From Dyella telluris (GTDB lineage: Bacteria > Pseudomonadota > Gammaproteobacteria > Xanthomonadales > Rhodanobacteraceae): a stretch of 64,000 nucleotides of DNA. Both the position numbers and the translations under genes were made by a program. The notes beneath the pieces are model-generated. The model had not been told where the DNA came from. It saw nothing but the letters and a program-made list of their open reading frames with translations, and searched no databases. The stretch covers positions 2,170,001 through 2,234,000 of the forward strand of contig NZ_CP060412.1 in the NCBI RefSeq assembly GCF_014297575.1, given 5' to 3'. Positions 55,496 to 64,000 of this stretch are shown piece by piece; the first letter of the stretch is position 1, and each line of letters opens with the position of its first letter.

Positions 55496-55680
55496 GGGCG
55501 AAGAAAACACTGACGGACCCGTGCGCGACGTTGTTCCTGGCGACGGGAAGATAAGACGTATAGACGTCCAGACAGACGATGACTCGTCGAGGATTCGCGA
55601 CGGCGCGGCCGTACCCGCGCGCGTGCCTCAGTGAATGGCGCCACCCGGCGGCCGTCACGTGCGCGACGGCCAGCACCGGT
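55496..55680. other. convergent gap with tandem AGACGTNN octamers
   Basis: Between exbD2 and pdxJ, both ending here. Three head-to-tail octamers AGACGTAT, AGACGTCC, AGACAGAC (55554-55577) resemble the met-box AGACGTCT arrays of MetJ, but no promoter is expected in this place. Nothing else is recognised. Confidence 0.5.
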
Positions 55681-56424
55681 TCAACGCAGTATCTGCAGAT
55701 ACTTCCGCACGGTAGAGGCAAGGCCTTCGTAGAGCGCCTCGCCAATCAGCGCGTGTCCGATCGATACTTCCGCCAGACCAGGAATGGCTGCCTTGAACGT
55801 GCCGAGGTTGGCCTGGCTGAGATCGTGCCCGGCATTGACGGCCAGGCCCGCCTGCTGAGCGCGTCGTGCGGTGTCCGCACAGCGCGCGAGCTCTTCCTGC
55901 ACATCGCCTTCCTCGAAGGCCTGTGCATAAGGGCCCGTGTAAATCTCGATGCGCTGCACGCCGATGGCCAGCGCCGCATCGAAACCGGTGGCATTGGAAT
56001 CCACGAACAGGCTCACGCGGCAACCGATATCGCGTAGCTCCGCGACCAGTGGCCTGAGTGTGTCGATATCACGCGCGAGGTCAAAGCCATGATCGGACGT
56101 GATCTGGCCGTCGCCATCGGGAACCAGCGTGACCTGGGTGGGGCGCACTTCGCGCGCAAGCTCGATCAGGCCCGGATAGCTGCCACGTGCAGGCGCAAAC
56201 GGATTACCCTCGATGTTGTACTCCACGCGGCCACGCGTCAGCGACGCGAGCGCGCGCACGTCTTCAGGTCGAACATGACGCAGGTCGGGACGCGGGTGCA
56301 CGGTGATGCCGCCGCAACCCGCATCGATGCAGGTGTGTGCGGCGCGCAGAATGTCCGGTTCGGTACCGCCGCGCGAATTGCGCAGCACGGCGATCTTGTT
56401 GACGTTGACGCTGAGCAGGGTCAT
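55681..56424 (-). CDS. pdxJ: pyridoxine 5'-phosphate synthase PdxJ
   Basis: A 247-residue TIM-barrel enzyme that condenses 1-deoxyxylulose 5-phosphate with 3-amino-2-oxopropyl phosphate to pyridoxine 5'-phosphate. [18 protein letters not shown] at the start, [19 protein letters not shown] with catalytic His/Glu neighbours, and [16 protein letters not shown] near the end. It follows the phosphopantetheinyl transferase gene by 72 bp on the same strand. Confidence 0.96.
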   Translation of the reverse strand: MTLLSVNVNKIAVLRNSRGGTEPDILRAAHTCIDAGCGGITVHPRPDLRHVRPEDVRALASLTRGRVEYNIEGNPFAPARGSYPGLIELAREVRPTQVTLVPDGDGQITSDHGFDLARDIDTLRPLVAELRDIGCRVSLFVDSNATGFDAALAIGVQRIEIYTGPYAQAFEEGDVQEELARCADTARRAQQAGLAVNAGHDLSQANLGTFKAAIPGLAEVSIGHALIGEALYEGLASTVRKYLQILR

Positions 56425-56496
56425 GGGTTGTTCGATACTCGCTTGCGGGGCGCATGGAGGCGCCGGAACAGTCGCGGGTTGGACACAGTGCGCCGT

Positions 56497-57141
56497 TCAG
56501 ACGGGGCCGGCAAGTGTCCACTGACGGATGCGGCGCGGATCGCCCTGCCAGGCCAGGGTACCCACATGCTCGTCGTCCAGGATCAGCCGATGCAGTTGCC
56601 ACAGGTTGGTCTCGTGCCCTTCCAGTCGATGCAGCACGGGAAGATCGGGAGCACCGGCAATGCTCAGGCGATGCAGGCCGAACGCCAGCCCGCGGCCCAG
56701 TGCTTTCAGCACGGCCTCTTTGGCAGTCCACAGTTCCAGAAAGGCGCGGTCGCGCTGGTCCGCCGGAAGGGCTTCGAGGGCGGCGCTTTCGTCCGGGCTG
56801 AAATAGCGCCGGGCAATCGGCACCGCCTTGGGGTGGGCGCGCAGGCGTTCCAGATCCACGCCCGGAAGCACGCCGCGCGCCACGGCGATCAGGGCCTGGT
56901 CGTGGCTGTGGGACCAGTTGAACGACAGCGTGTCTCGCTGTCCCCCGGCAAGCACCGGTCGCCCGTGCTCCTGTGCTTCCAGCGCTACGTCGGCCGCTGG
57001 CACGCCCAGATAGGCGCCCAGCATCGCCAGCAGCGGCGCCCGGCCCTGGTGATGGTCATAAGCGAGGCGCCAGACATGGATCTCGTCGTCGGCCAGTCCG
57101 GCAGCCAACTGGGCCGGTGTGCGGCCGTCGGTGGTGATCAT
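56497..57141 (-). CDS. 4'-phosphopantetheinyl transferase (Sfp type)
   Basis: A 214-residue transferase that attaches the coenzyme A arm to carrier proteins. RDTLSFNWSHSHDQALIAVARGVLPGVDLERLR holds the Mg-binding Asp and Glu, and FLELWTAKEAVLKALGRGLAFGLHRL is the (W/F)xxKEA motif. No carrier or synthase gene is in the window, so the target is unknown. Divergent from the sensor kinase and in line with pdxJ. Confidence 0.93.
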   Translation of the reverse strand: MITTDGRTPAQLAAGLADDEIHVWRLAYDHHQGRAPLLAMLGAYLGVPAADVALEAQEHGRPVLAGGQRDTLSFNWSHSHDQALIAVARGVLPGVDLERLRAHPKAVPIARRYFSPDESAALEALPADQRDRAFLELWTAKEAVLKALGRGLAFGLHRLSIAGAPDLPVLHRLEGHETNLWQLHRLILDDEHVGTLAWQGDPRRIRQWTLAGPV

Positions 57142-57239
57142 CCGCGCATGTTGCCGCCCAAGAGGTGATACTTACAAGCACGGCAGACGCGCAGGAACGG
57201 AGCGTCCCCGCCCGTCGCACCCACCGCAGGGAAGCCCTC

Positions 57240-57260
57240 ATGTCGGAGAACACCGCTTGA
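57240..57260 (+). CDS. possible leader peptide ORF before crbS
   Basis: ATG to TGA encodes MSENTA. Its TGA overlaps the TTG proposed as crbS start (TTGA). The GGAG that would serve the TTG is inside this mini-ORF. It may couple translation or may be chance. Confidence 0.3.
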   Translation: MSENTA

Positions 57261-60200
57261 TCGCCGGATGGCTATTGCTGCTGGCTTCCCTGCTGTACGT
57301 CGGACTGCTGTTCGTCGTTGCCTACCTCGGCGACCGTCGCCCGCTCTATCCGCGCCAGCCGCGCCTGCGTCCGTTGGTATACAGCCTGGCCCTGGCGGTC
57401 TATTGCTCGTCGTGGACGTTCTACGGCGCAGTGGGTACGGCCGCGCGCGAAGGCCTGGGTTACCTGCCGATCTACCTCGGCCCGATCCTGCTGTTCGTGT
57501 TTGGCTTCGGCCTGTTGCGCCGCCTCGTGTTGCTGGCGCGCCAGCGCAACATCACCTCGATCGCCGACTTCATCGGTGCGCGCTTCGGCAAATCGCACGG
57601 GCTCGCTGCACTGGTGGCGGTCATCGCCGTCATCGCGGTGGTGCCCTACCTCGCCCTGCAGTTCAAGGCGGTGGCGATGTCCTACGCGGTGCTCGGCAGC
57701 GCCGTGCCTCCCGGCACCTCGCAGTTCAGCGACAGCGCGCTGTGGTGCGCGATCCTGCTGGCCACGTTTGCGATCCTGTTCGGTACGCGCACCATCGACG
57801 CCACCGAGCATCACCACGGCATGATGCTGGCCATTGCCGTCGAGTCGCTGATCAAACTCGTGGTGTTCATCGTGCTGGCCGGCTACGCGTTGTGGCGCGG
57901 TCCCGGGCTGGCCGCCACCGCCCAGCTTCCGGTGCAGCAGTTTTCCGAAGGCGTGTCGCCGGGCTTTCTCGCGCAGACCCTGCTCGCCTTCTGCGCCATG
58001 TTCTGCCTGCCGCGCCAGTTCCAGATCGGCGTGGTGGAATGCGAAGACCCGCACGACGTGTCGCGCGCGCGCTGGCTGTTTCCGGCCTATATGGTGATCG
58101 TCAGCCTGGCCGTGCTGCCCATCGTTGCGGCAGGCCTGCACCTTCCGCAGCTGCAGGGGGGCAACAAGGATGCGTGGGTGCTGACGCTGCCGATGGCCTA
58201 CGGCGACCGGTCCATGGCGCTGCTGGCCTTCCTTGGCGGTTTCTCCGCGGCCACCGGCATGGTCATTGTGGCGTGCGTGGCACTGTCCACCATGATCAGC
58301 AACGACATCGTCATGCCGATGCTGCTGCGGGTCCGCGCGTTCAAGCTCGAACAGCGCGCGGATCTTTCCCAACTGGTGCTGCTGGTGCGTCGCATTGCGA
58401 TCATCGCGCTGGCCGCCATGGCGTACGTCTACTACCGCGTAGTGGCGGACACCACCAACCTTGCGGCCACCGGCCTGCTGGCGTTTGCCGCCGTGGCGCA
58501 GTTCGCGCCGGGCATCGTCGCTGCGCTGTATTGGCGTGGCGCCAGTCGCAAGGGCGTGGCGGTGGGCCTGGCCACGGGCTTCCTGGTTTGGGCTTATACC
58601 CTGCTGCTGCCGGCCATGAACCGCTCGGCAGACTGGCTGGACGATGGCCCGATGAAACTCAGCTGGTTGCGGCCGCAGGCGCTGTTTCACCTGAGCGGTT
58701 GGGATCCGGTGATGCACGGCACGTTCTGGTCGTTGCTGGTGAACGTGGCCTGCCTCATCTTCGTGTCACTACGTTTCCGCCCGAGCCTGGAAGAGCGCCT
58801 GCACGCGGCGATGTTCATCGACCCCTATGCCGTCGACAACCGTGGCGCCGGTGACTGGCGTGGTCGCGTGGCCGTGGCCGACCTGCGTACCATCGCCGAG
58901 CGCATCGTCGGTGAACGCAGCACGCAGCGTGCGTTCGACGACTATGCGGAAAGGCGCGGCAAGGCGCTGCAACCCGGGGAAGCGGCGGATCGCGCGCTGA
59001 TCCAGTACACCGAACGCCTGCTTGCTTCGGCCGTGGGCGCGGCAAGCGCGCGACGTATCCTGATGGGCGCACTCTCCGGCTCGGGCCTGGATATCGCCGA
59101 GGCCATGGCGCTGCTGGATGAAGCCTCGCAGGAACTTCGCTTCAACCGCGAGCTGCTCTCCACCACGTTGGAGAACGTCTCGCAGGGCATCAGCGTGGTC
59201 GACGCCAACATGCGTCTGGTCGCGTGGAACCGCCGCTATCTCGAGCTGTTCGACTATCCCGATGGCATGGTCTATGTCGGTGTGCCGGTAGCCGATCTCA
59301 TCCGCTGGAACGCGGATCACGGCGAGTGCGGCCCCGGCGAAGTCGAGGCCCATGTCGGCAAGCGCATCGCGCACATGCACGCCGGTTCGCCGCACGTATT
59401 CCAGCGTATTCGCCCTGATGGTTCGGTGATCGAGATGCGCGGCCGTGCACTGCCCGGCGGCGGCTATGTCACCACGTATACCGACGTCACCGCGTACAAG
59501 CACGCCGAGCAAGCGCTGATCGAAGCCAACGAGAATCTTGAACAGCGCGTGGACCAGCGCACTGCCGAACTCAGCGAAGCGCTGAACTCAGCCGCCCATG
59601 CGCGACGCGAAGCGGAGATGGCCAATGCGTCGAAGACGCGCTTCCTCGCGGCAGCCAGTCACGACCTGTTGCAGCCGTTGAATGCGGCGCGTCTGTTCAC
59701 CGCCGCGTTGCGCCAGCATCCGGGCCTGGATGGCGAAGCGAGCCTGCTGGCCGAACGCATCGATGCGTCGTTCCGCGCAGCGGAGGACCTGCTCGATGCG
59801 TTGCTGGATACGTCGCGGCTGGATGCCGGCAGCTACCGGGCGGACGTGAGCAACGTGGCGCTCTCGGACCTCTTCGAATCGCTCAAGGCACAGTTCGCGG
59901 TGCTCTCGCAGCAGCGCGGTCTGCGCTTGCGCGTGGTACCGACGCGCCTGGCGGTGCGCAGCGATCCGATGTTGCTGCGTCGCATCCTGCAGAACTTCAT
60001 TTCCAACGCGCTGCGCTACACGCGCGAAGGCGCCATCCTGCTGGGCGCACGACGCGTCGGCAATGAAGTGCGCATCGAAGTATGGGACACCGGGCCTGGC
60101 ATTGCCGAAGAGCAGCGTGCACGCATCTTCGGCGAGTTCCAGCGACTGGACCGACCTTCGCCATGGGGTGAGAAAGGACTGGGCTTGGGCTTGTCGATCT

Positions 60201-60721
60201 GCGAACGCATCGCCGGCATCCTGGACCACAAGCTGGAACTGAAATCACGTGAAGGCAAAGGCAGCTGCTTCGCGGTGCGCGTGCCGCGCGCGGAGAGCGC
60301 CGTATCGCGCCGGCGCCCCGTGCATCCCGTCTCCAGCGAACAACTGCCGCTTACCGTGCTGTGCCTGGACAACGACCCCGCCATTCTCGATGGCATGCGT
60401 GCCCTCCTGCAGCGTTGGGGAGTGGACTGCCGCACGGCGCTCGATGTGACCCAGGCCGAGGAAGAACTGCGTCGTGGCGGCATCGACCTCATTCTGGCCG
60501 ACTACCACCTCACCGATGATTTCGATGGTCTGCAGGCACTCGATGAATTGCGAAGCGTCGTCAGCGATCTGCCGCCAGTGGCCATGATCACGGCCGACGG
60601 CAGCAGCGAGCTGAAGCAACGCGCACGCGCGCTTGGCTATCCGATCCTGCACAAACCGGTGCGACCGGCGGCACTACGCGCTCTGTTGAGTGCACTCGTT
60701 AGACGACAGACTACGGCGTAG
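57257..60721 (+). CDS. crbS: CrbS-like hybrid sensor kinase with sodium/solute symporter domain
   Basis: About 1,154 residues. The N-terminal ~500 residues are an SSF-type transporter with many helices (AGWLLLLASLLYVGLLFVVAYL, FYGAVGTAAREGLGYLPIYLGPILLF, NITSIADFIGARFGKSHGLAAL). Then a PAS domain (from ~638, LENVSQGISVVDANMRLVAWNRRYLELF), a coiled coil, HisKA with His802 (AAASHDLLQPLNAARLF), HATPase (WGEKGLGLGLSICERI), and a receiver with Asp1082. This is the CrbS layout, which controls acs with CrbR. No ATG fits; the TTG at 57257 has GGAG 8 bp before it and overlaps the stop of a 6-codon ORF (57240-57260). Confidence 0.9.
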   Translation: MIAGWLLLLASLLYVGLLFVVAYLGDRRPLYPRQPRLRPLVYSLALAVYCSSWTFYGAVGTAAREGLGYLPIYLGPILLFVFGFGLLRRLVLLARQRNITSIADFIGARFGKSHGLAALVAVIAVIAVVPYLALQFKAVAMSYAVLGSAVPPGTSQFSDSALWCAILLATFAILFGTRTIDATEHHHGMMLAIAVESLIKLVVFIVLAGYALWRGPGLAATAQLPVQQFSEGVSPGFLAQTLLAFCAMFCLPRQFQIGVVECEDPHDVSRARWLFPAYMVIVSLAVLPIVAAGLHLPQLQGGNKDAWVLTLPMAYGDRSMALLAFLGGFSAATGMVIVACVALSTMISNDIVMPMLLRVRAFKLEQRADLSQLVLLVRRIAIIALAAMAYVYYRVVADTTNLAATGLLAFAAVAQFAPGIVAALYWRGASRKGVAVGLATGFLVWAYTLLLPAMNRSADWLDDGPMKLSWLRPQALFHLSGWDPVMHGTFWSLLVNVACLIFVSLRFRPSLEERLHAAMFIDPYAVDNRGAGDWRGRVAVADLRTIAERIVGERSTQRAFDDYAERRGKALQPGEAADRALIQYTERLLASAVGAASARRILMGALSGSGLDIAEAMALLDEASQELRFNRELLSTTLENVSQGISVVDANMRLVAWNRRYLELFDYPDGMVYVGVPVADLIRWNADHGECGPGEVEAHVGKRIAHMHAGSPHVFQRIRPDGSVIEMRGRALPGGGYVTTYTDVTAYKHAEQALIEANENLEQRVDQRTAELSEALNSAAHARREAEMANASKTRFLAAASHDLLQPLNAARLFTAALRQHPGLDGEASLLAERIDASFRAAEDLLDALLDTSRLDAGSYRADVSNVALSDLFESLKAQFAVLSQQRGLRLRVVPTRLAVRSDPMLLRRILQNFISNALRYTREGAILLGARRVGNEVRIEVWDTGPGIAEEQRARIFGEFQRLDRPSPWGEKGLGLGLSICERIAGILDHKLELKSREGKGSCFAVRVPRAESAVSRRRPVHPVSSEQLPLTVLCLDNDPAILDGMRALLQRWGVDCRTALDVTQAEEELRRGGIDLILADYHLTDDFDGLQALDELRSVVSDLPPVAMITADGSSELKQRARALGYPILHKPVRPAALRALLSALVRRQTTA

Positions 60722-60728
60722 GACGAGA

Positions 60729-60803
60729 AGTGCGTGGAGAGTAGTGAGAGGTGAGAGAGAGCCACAGCCTGCATCTCTCACTTCTCACTACTCTCCACTC
60801 ACT
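60729..60803. repeat. GA-rich hairpin at stop codon, copy III
   Basis: A 30-bp arm starting AGTGCGTGGAGAGTAGTGAG pairs with the inverted arm 60774-60803 at 28 of 30 positions, loop 15 bp. It begins 8 bp after the crbS stop and ends 10 bp before the response-regulator stop, so it can end both converging transcripts. Confidence 0.93.
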
Positions 60804-60812
60804 CCTCGCACC

Positions 60813-61487
60813 TCAACCTTCTTCGTCATCCGGTAACGACGGCATCGATTCCTGATCGATGGCGAGATGGCTCGCCGCGAGCGCGACCTGGGTGCGATTG
60901 TTCACGCCAAGCTTGCGCATGATCGCCGTCATGTGCGCTTTGACCGTCGCCTCGGATACGCCCAGGTCATAGGCGATCTGCTTGTTGAGCAGGCCCTCGG
61001 CGATCATGGTGAGCACGCGGAACTGTTGCGGCGTCAGCGTAGCTACGCGATCGGCAACCGCCGCCTCGTCGGGCTTCAGCTCCATGCCGCCGCCGACCAG
61101 CTGGTGCGGCAGCCACACATCGCCATCGAGCACCTTGCGGATCGCGGTGATGATGTCTTCGCCCGGCGTGGATTTGGGAATGTATGCCGATGCACCATGC
61201 GCCAACGCGCGTCGAGCCACCTGCACGTCCTCGTGTCCCGACACCACGATGGTGGGAAGCCCGGGAAACTGCCCGCGGATGTGCGCCAGCGCGGAATAGC
61301 CGCGGGCGCCCGGCATGTGCAGGTCGAGCAGCAACAGTTCGGCGTCGGGGTACTGCTCGATCAGGCTGAGCAGGGTGTACACGCTGTCCGCGGCGTGCAC
61401 GCTGGCATCGGGGATGGCCGCGACGACAGCGCGTTGCAGGGCGTCGCGGAACAGCGGGTGATCGTCGGCAATCAATACGTCAGGCAT
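60813..61487 (-). CDS. crbR: CrbR-like response regulator (LuxR/NarL family)
   Basis: A 224-residue regulator: receiver domain (VLIADDHPLFRDALQRAV, phospho-acceptor Asp55 in LLLLDLHMPG, Lys in YIPKSTP) and a C-terminal LuxR-type HTH (LTPQQFRVLTMIAEGLLNKQIAYDLGVSEATVKAHMTAIMRKLGVNNRTQ). In Vibrio and Pseudomonas CrbR, activated by CrbS, switches on acs. Here it is convergent with crbS and follows acs on the same strand, with a REP pair between. Confidence 0.9.
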   Translation of the reverse strand: MPDVLIADDHPLFRDALQRAVVAAIPDASVHAADSVYTLLSLIEQYPDAELLLLDLHMPGARGYSALAHIRGQFPGLPTIVVSGHEDVQVARRALAHGASAYIPKSTPGEDIITAIRKVLDGDVWLPHQLVGGGMELKPDEAAVADRVATLTPQQFRVLTMIAEGLLNKQIAYDLGVSEATVKAHMTAIMRKLGVNNRTQVALAASHLAIDQESMPSLPDDEEG

Positions 61488-61510
61488 GGTCTTTCAGCTT
61501 GGCCTTTTCT

Positions 61511-61582
61511 GTAGGAGCGCACCCTGTGCGCGACCATCGACGCATTGCGATGTCCATGGTCGCGCACAGGGTGCGCTCCTAC
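61511..61582. repeat. paired REP element
   Basis: GTAGGAGCGCACCCTGTGCG and inverted CGCACAGGGTGCGCTCCTAC only ~25 bp apart, between the acs stop and the crbR start. Confidence 0.92.
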
Positions 61583-61592
61583 ATGCTGTCGG

Positions 61593-63533
<1,941 letters not shown>

Positions 63534-63664
63534 CGCGGGGCTCCTGCGGCCGGCGCTGCCGGCCTCCTCATGGTTGAATGTCGCCGCTTGCCACGGCGGT
63601 AGCGGCCGAGTGTAGCGGTTGGCCGGTGATCGGTATGTTTCCTTGCCATGTCACCGCTTTCGAC

Positions 63665-63685
63665 TTTGGTCGAGGTTAGACCAAA
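63665..63685. promoter_or_regulatory. inverted repeat in the acs/porin divergent promoter region
   Basis: TTTGGTC-N7-GACCAAA, a perfect 7-bp inverted repeat, 132 bp upstream of acs and 66 bp upstream of the porin gene. It is a candidate CrbR or other activator site. Confidence 0.6.
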
Positions 63686-63751
63686 GGTTAATAGGCGTCC
63701 GCAATGCAGCATGGACATTCTCGGGGGGTCATCGACCTGGGGAGGCCTGCC

Positions 63752-64000
63752 ATGACACTGCCTACAACCGCACGTCGCCATGCCCTGTTGGCACTCAGCA
63801 TCGCTTGCGCGCTGAGCCTGCCGTTGGGGGCCTATGCGCAGAACACGACCAAAAGCACCAAGAGCACCACCCGCGAACAACAGCTCGAGAACCGGGTGAA
63901 CCAGCTGGAACAGGAACTGGCCGAACTGAAGGCCATGATCCAGGAACAGAAGACCGCCACCACGCAGGCCACGCAGACCGCGCAACAGGCCCAGGTCGCC
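63752..64000 (+). CDS. probable outer-membrane porin, 5' part only
   Basis: The first 83 codons are visible. A signal peptide (ARRHALLALSIACALSLPLGAYAQ) is followed by a coiled coil (EQQLENRVNQLEQELAELKAMIQEQK) and a Gln/Thr-rich stretch. This beginning is typical of DcaP-like or phosphate-selective (OprO/P) porins, in which a periplasmic coiled coil precedes the barrel. The barrel lies outside the window. Divergent from acs, so it might admit a carboxylate. Confidence 0.65.
   Translation, partial: MTLPTTARRHALLALSIACALSLPLGAYAQNTTKSTKSTTREQQLENRVNQLEQELAELKAMIQEQKTATTQATQTAQQAQVA

Overview
The window is the replication-origin region of a GC-rich gammaproteobacterium of the Xanthomonadales, most likely a member of the Rhodanobacteraceae (Dyella, Luteibacter, Rhodanobacter or Frateuria type). 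The evidence is synteny (rpmH-rnpA-yidC-mnmE on one side of dnaA, dnaN-recF-gyrB followed by tonB-exbB-exbD1-exbD2-pdxJ on the other), lptM-dapF-DUF484-xerC and hslVU nearby, and many paired repeats of the form GTAGGAGCGCAC...GTGCGCTCCTAC. The genus is inferred from memory of gene order, not from a search. No rRNA or tRNA gene was recognised.

Layout. 0-2.3 kb: WYL-type regulator and a patatin lipase. 2.3-3.6 kb: DUF488 protein and a glycosyltransferase. 3.6-4.9 kb: a ~1 kb non-coding repeat with long terminal inverted repeats. 4.9-7.4 kb: rsmG-parA-parB. 7.6-13.1 kb: band-7 fragment, pirin, UPF0149 protein, exonuclease III, oligopeptidase A. 13.2-15.6 kb: cyclic-nucleotide-binding patatin and a gamma-carbonic anhydrase. 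15.6-21.7 kb: accessory stretch with two paralogous membrane proteins (one ending in a TonB domain), a small lipoprotein, a secreted PNGase A-like glycoamidase, a putative outer-membrane protein and aroE. 21.9-26.6 kb: small membrane protein, RimK-like ATP-grasp enzyme divergent from a GNAT acetyltransferase, second full copy of the long repeat, membrane protein. 26.8-32.8 kb: lptM-dapF-DUF484-xerC-glpM, hslVU. 33.3-38.1 kb: S9 dipeptidyl peptidase, GST, LTxxQ periplasmic protein, ribokinase. 38.2-44.8 kb: ftsK, mnmE, yidC, rnpA, rpmH. 44.8-51.3 kb: dnaA, oriC, dnaN, recF, gyrB. 51.6-57.1 kb: TPR protein, TonB-ExbBD operon, pdxJ, phosphopantetheinyl transferase. 57.3-64 kb: a CrbS-CrbR-type two-component system, acetyl-CoA synthetase and the start of a probable porin.

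How they work together. Genes on both sides of oriC (DnaA boxes in the dnaA-dnaN gap) mostly point away from it, so they are read on the leading strand. ParA/ParB at 5-6.7 kb have two perfect 16-bp parS palindromes inside recF, about 43 kb away; one lies directly over the upstream part of the gyrB promoter. The SSF-PAS-kinase hybrid, the LuxR-type regulator and acs form an acetate-switch module, with an inverted repeat in the acs/porin divergent region as candidate operator.

The most unusual material is non-coding: two complete and one truncated copies of a ~1 kb element with long terminal inverted repeats and no gene, nine paired REP elements, and three long GA-rich hairpins placed right at stop codons.
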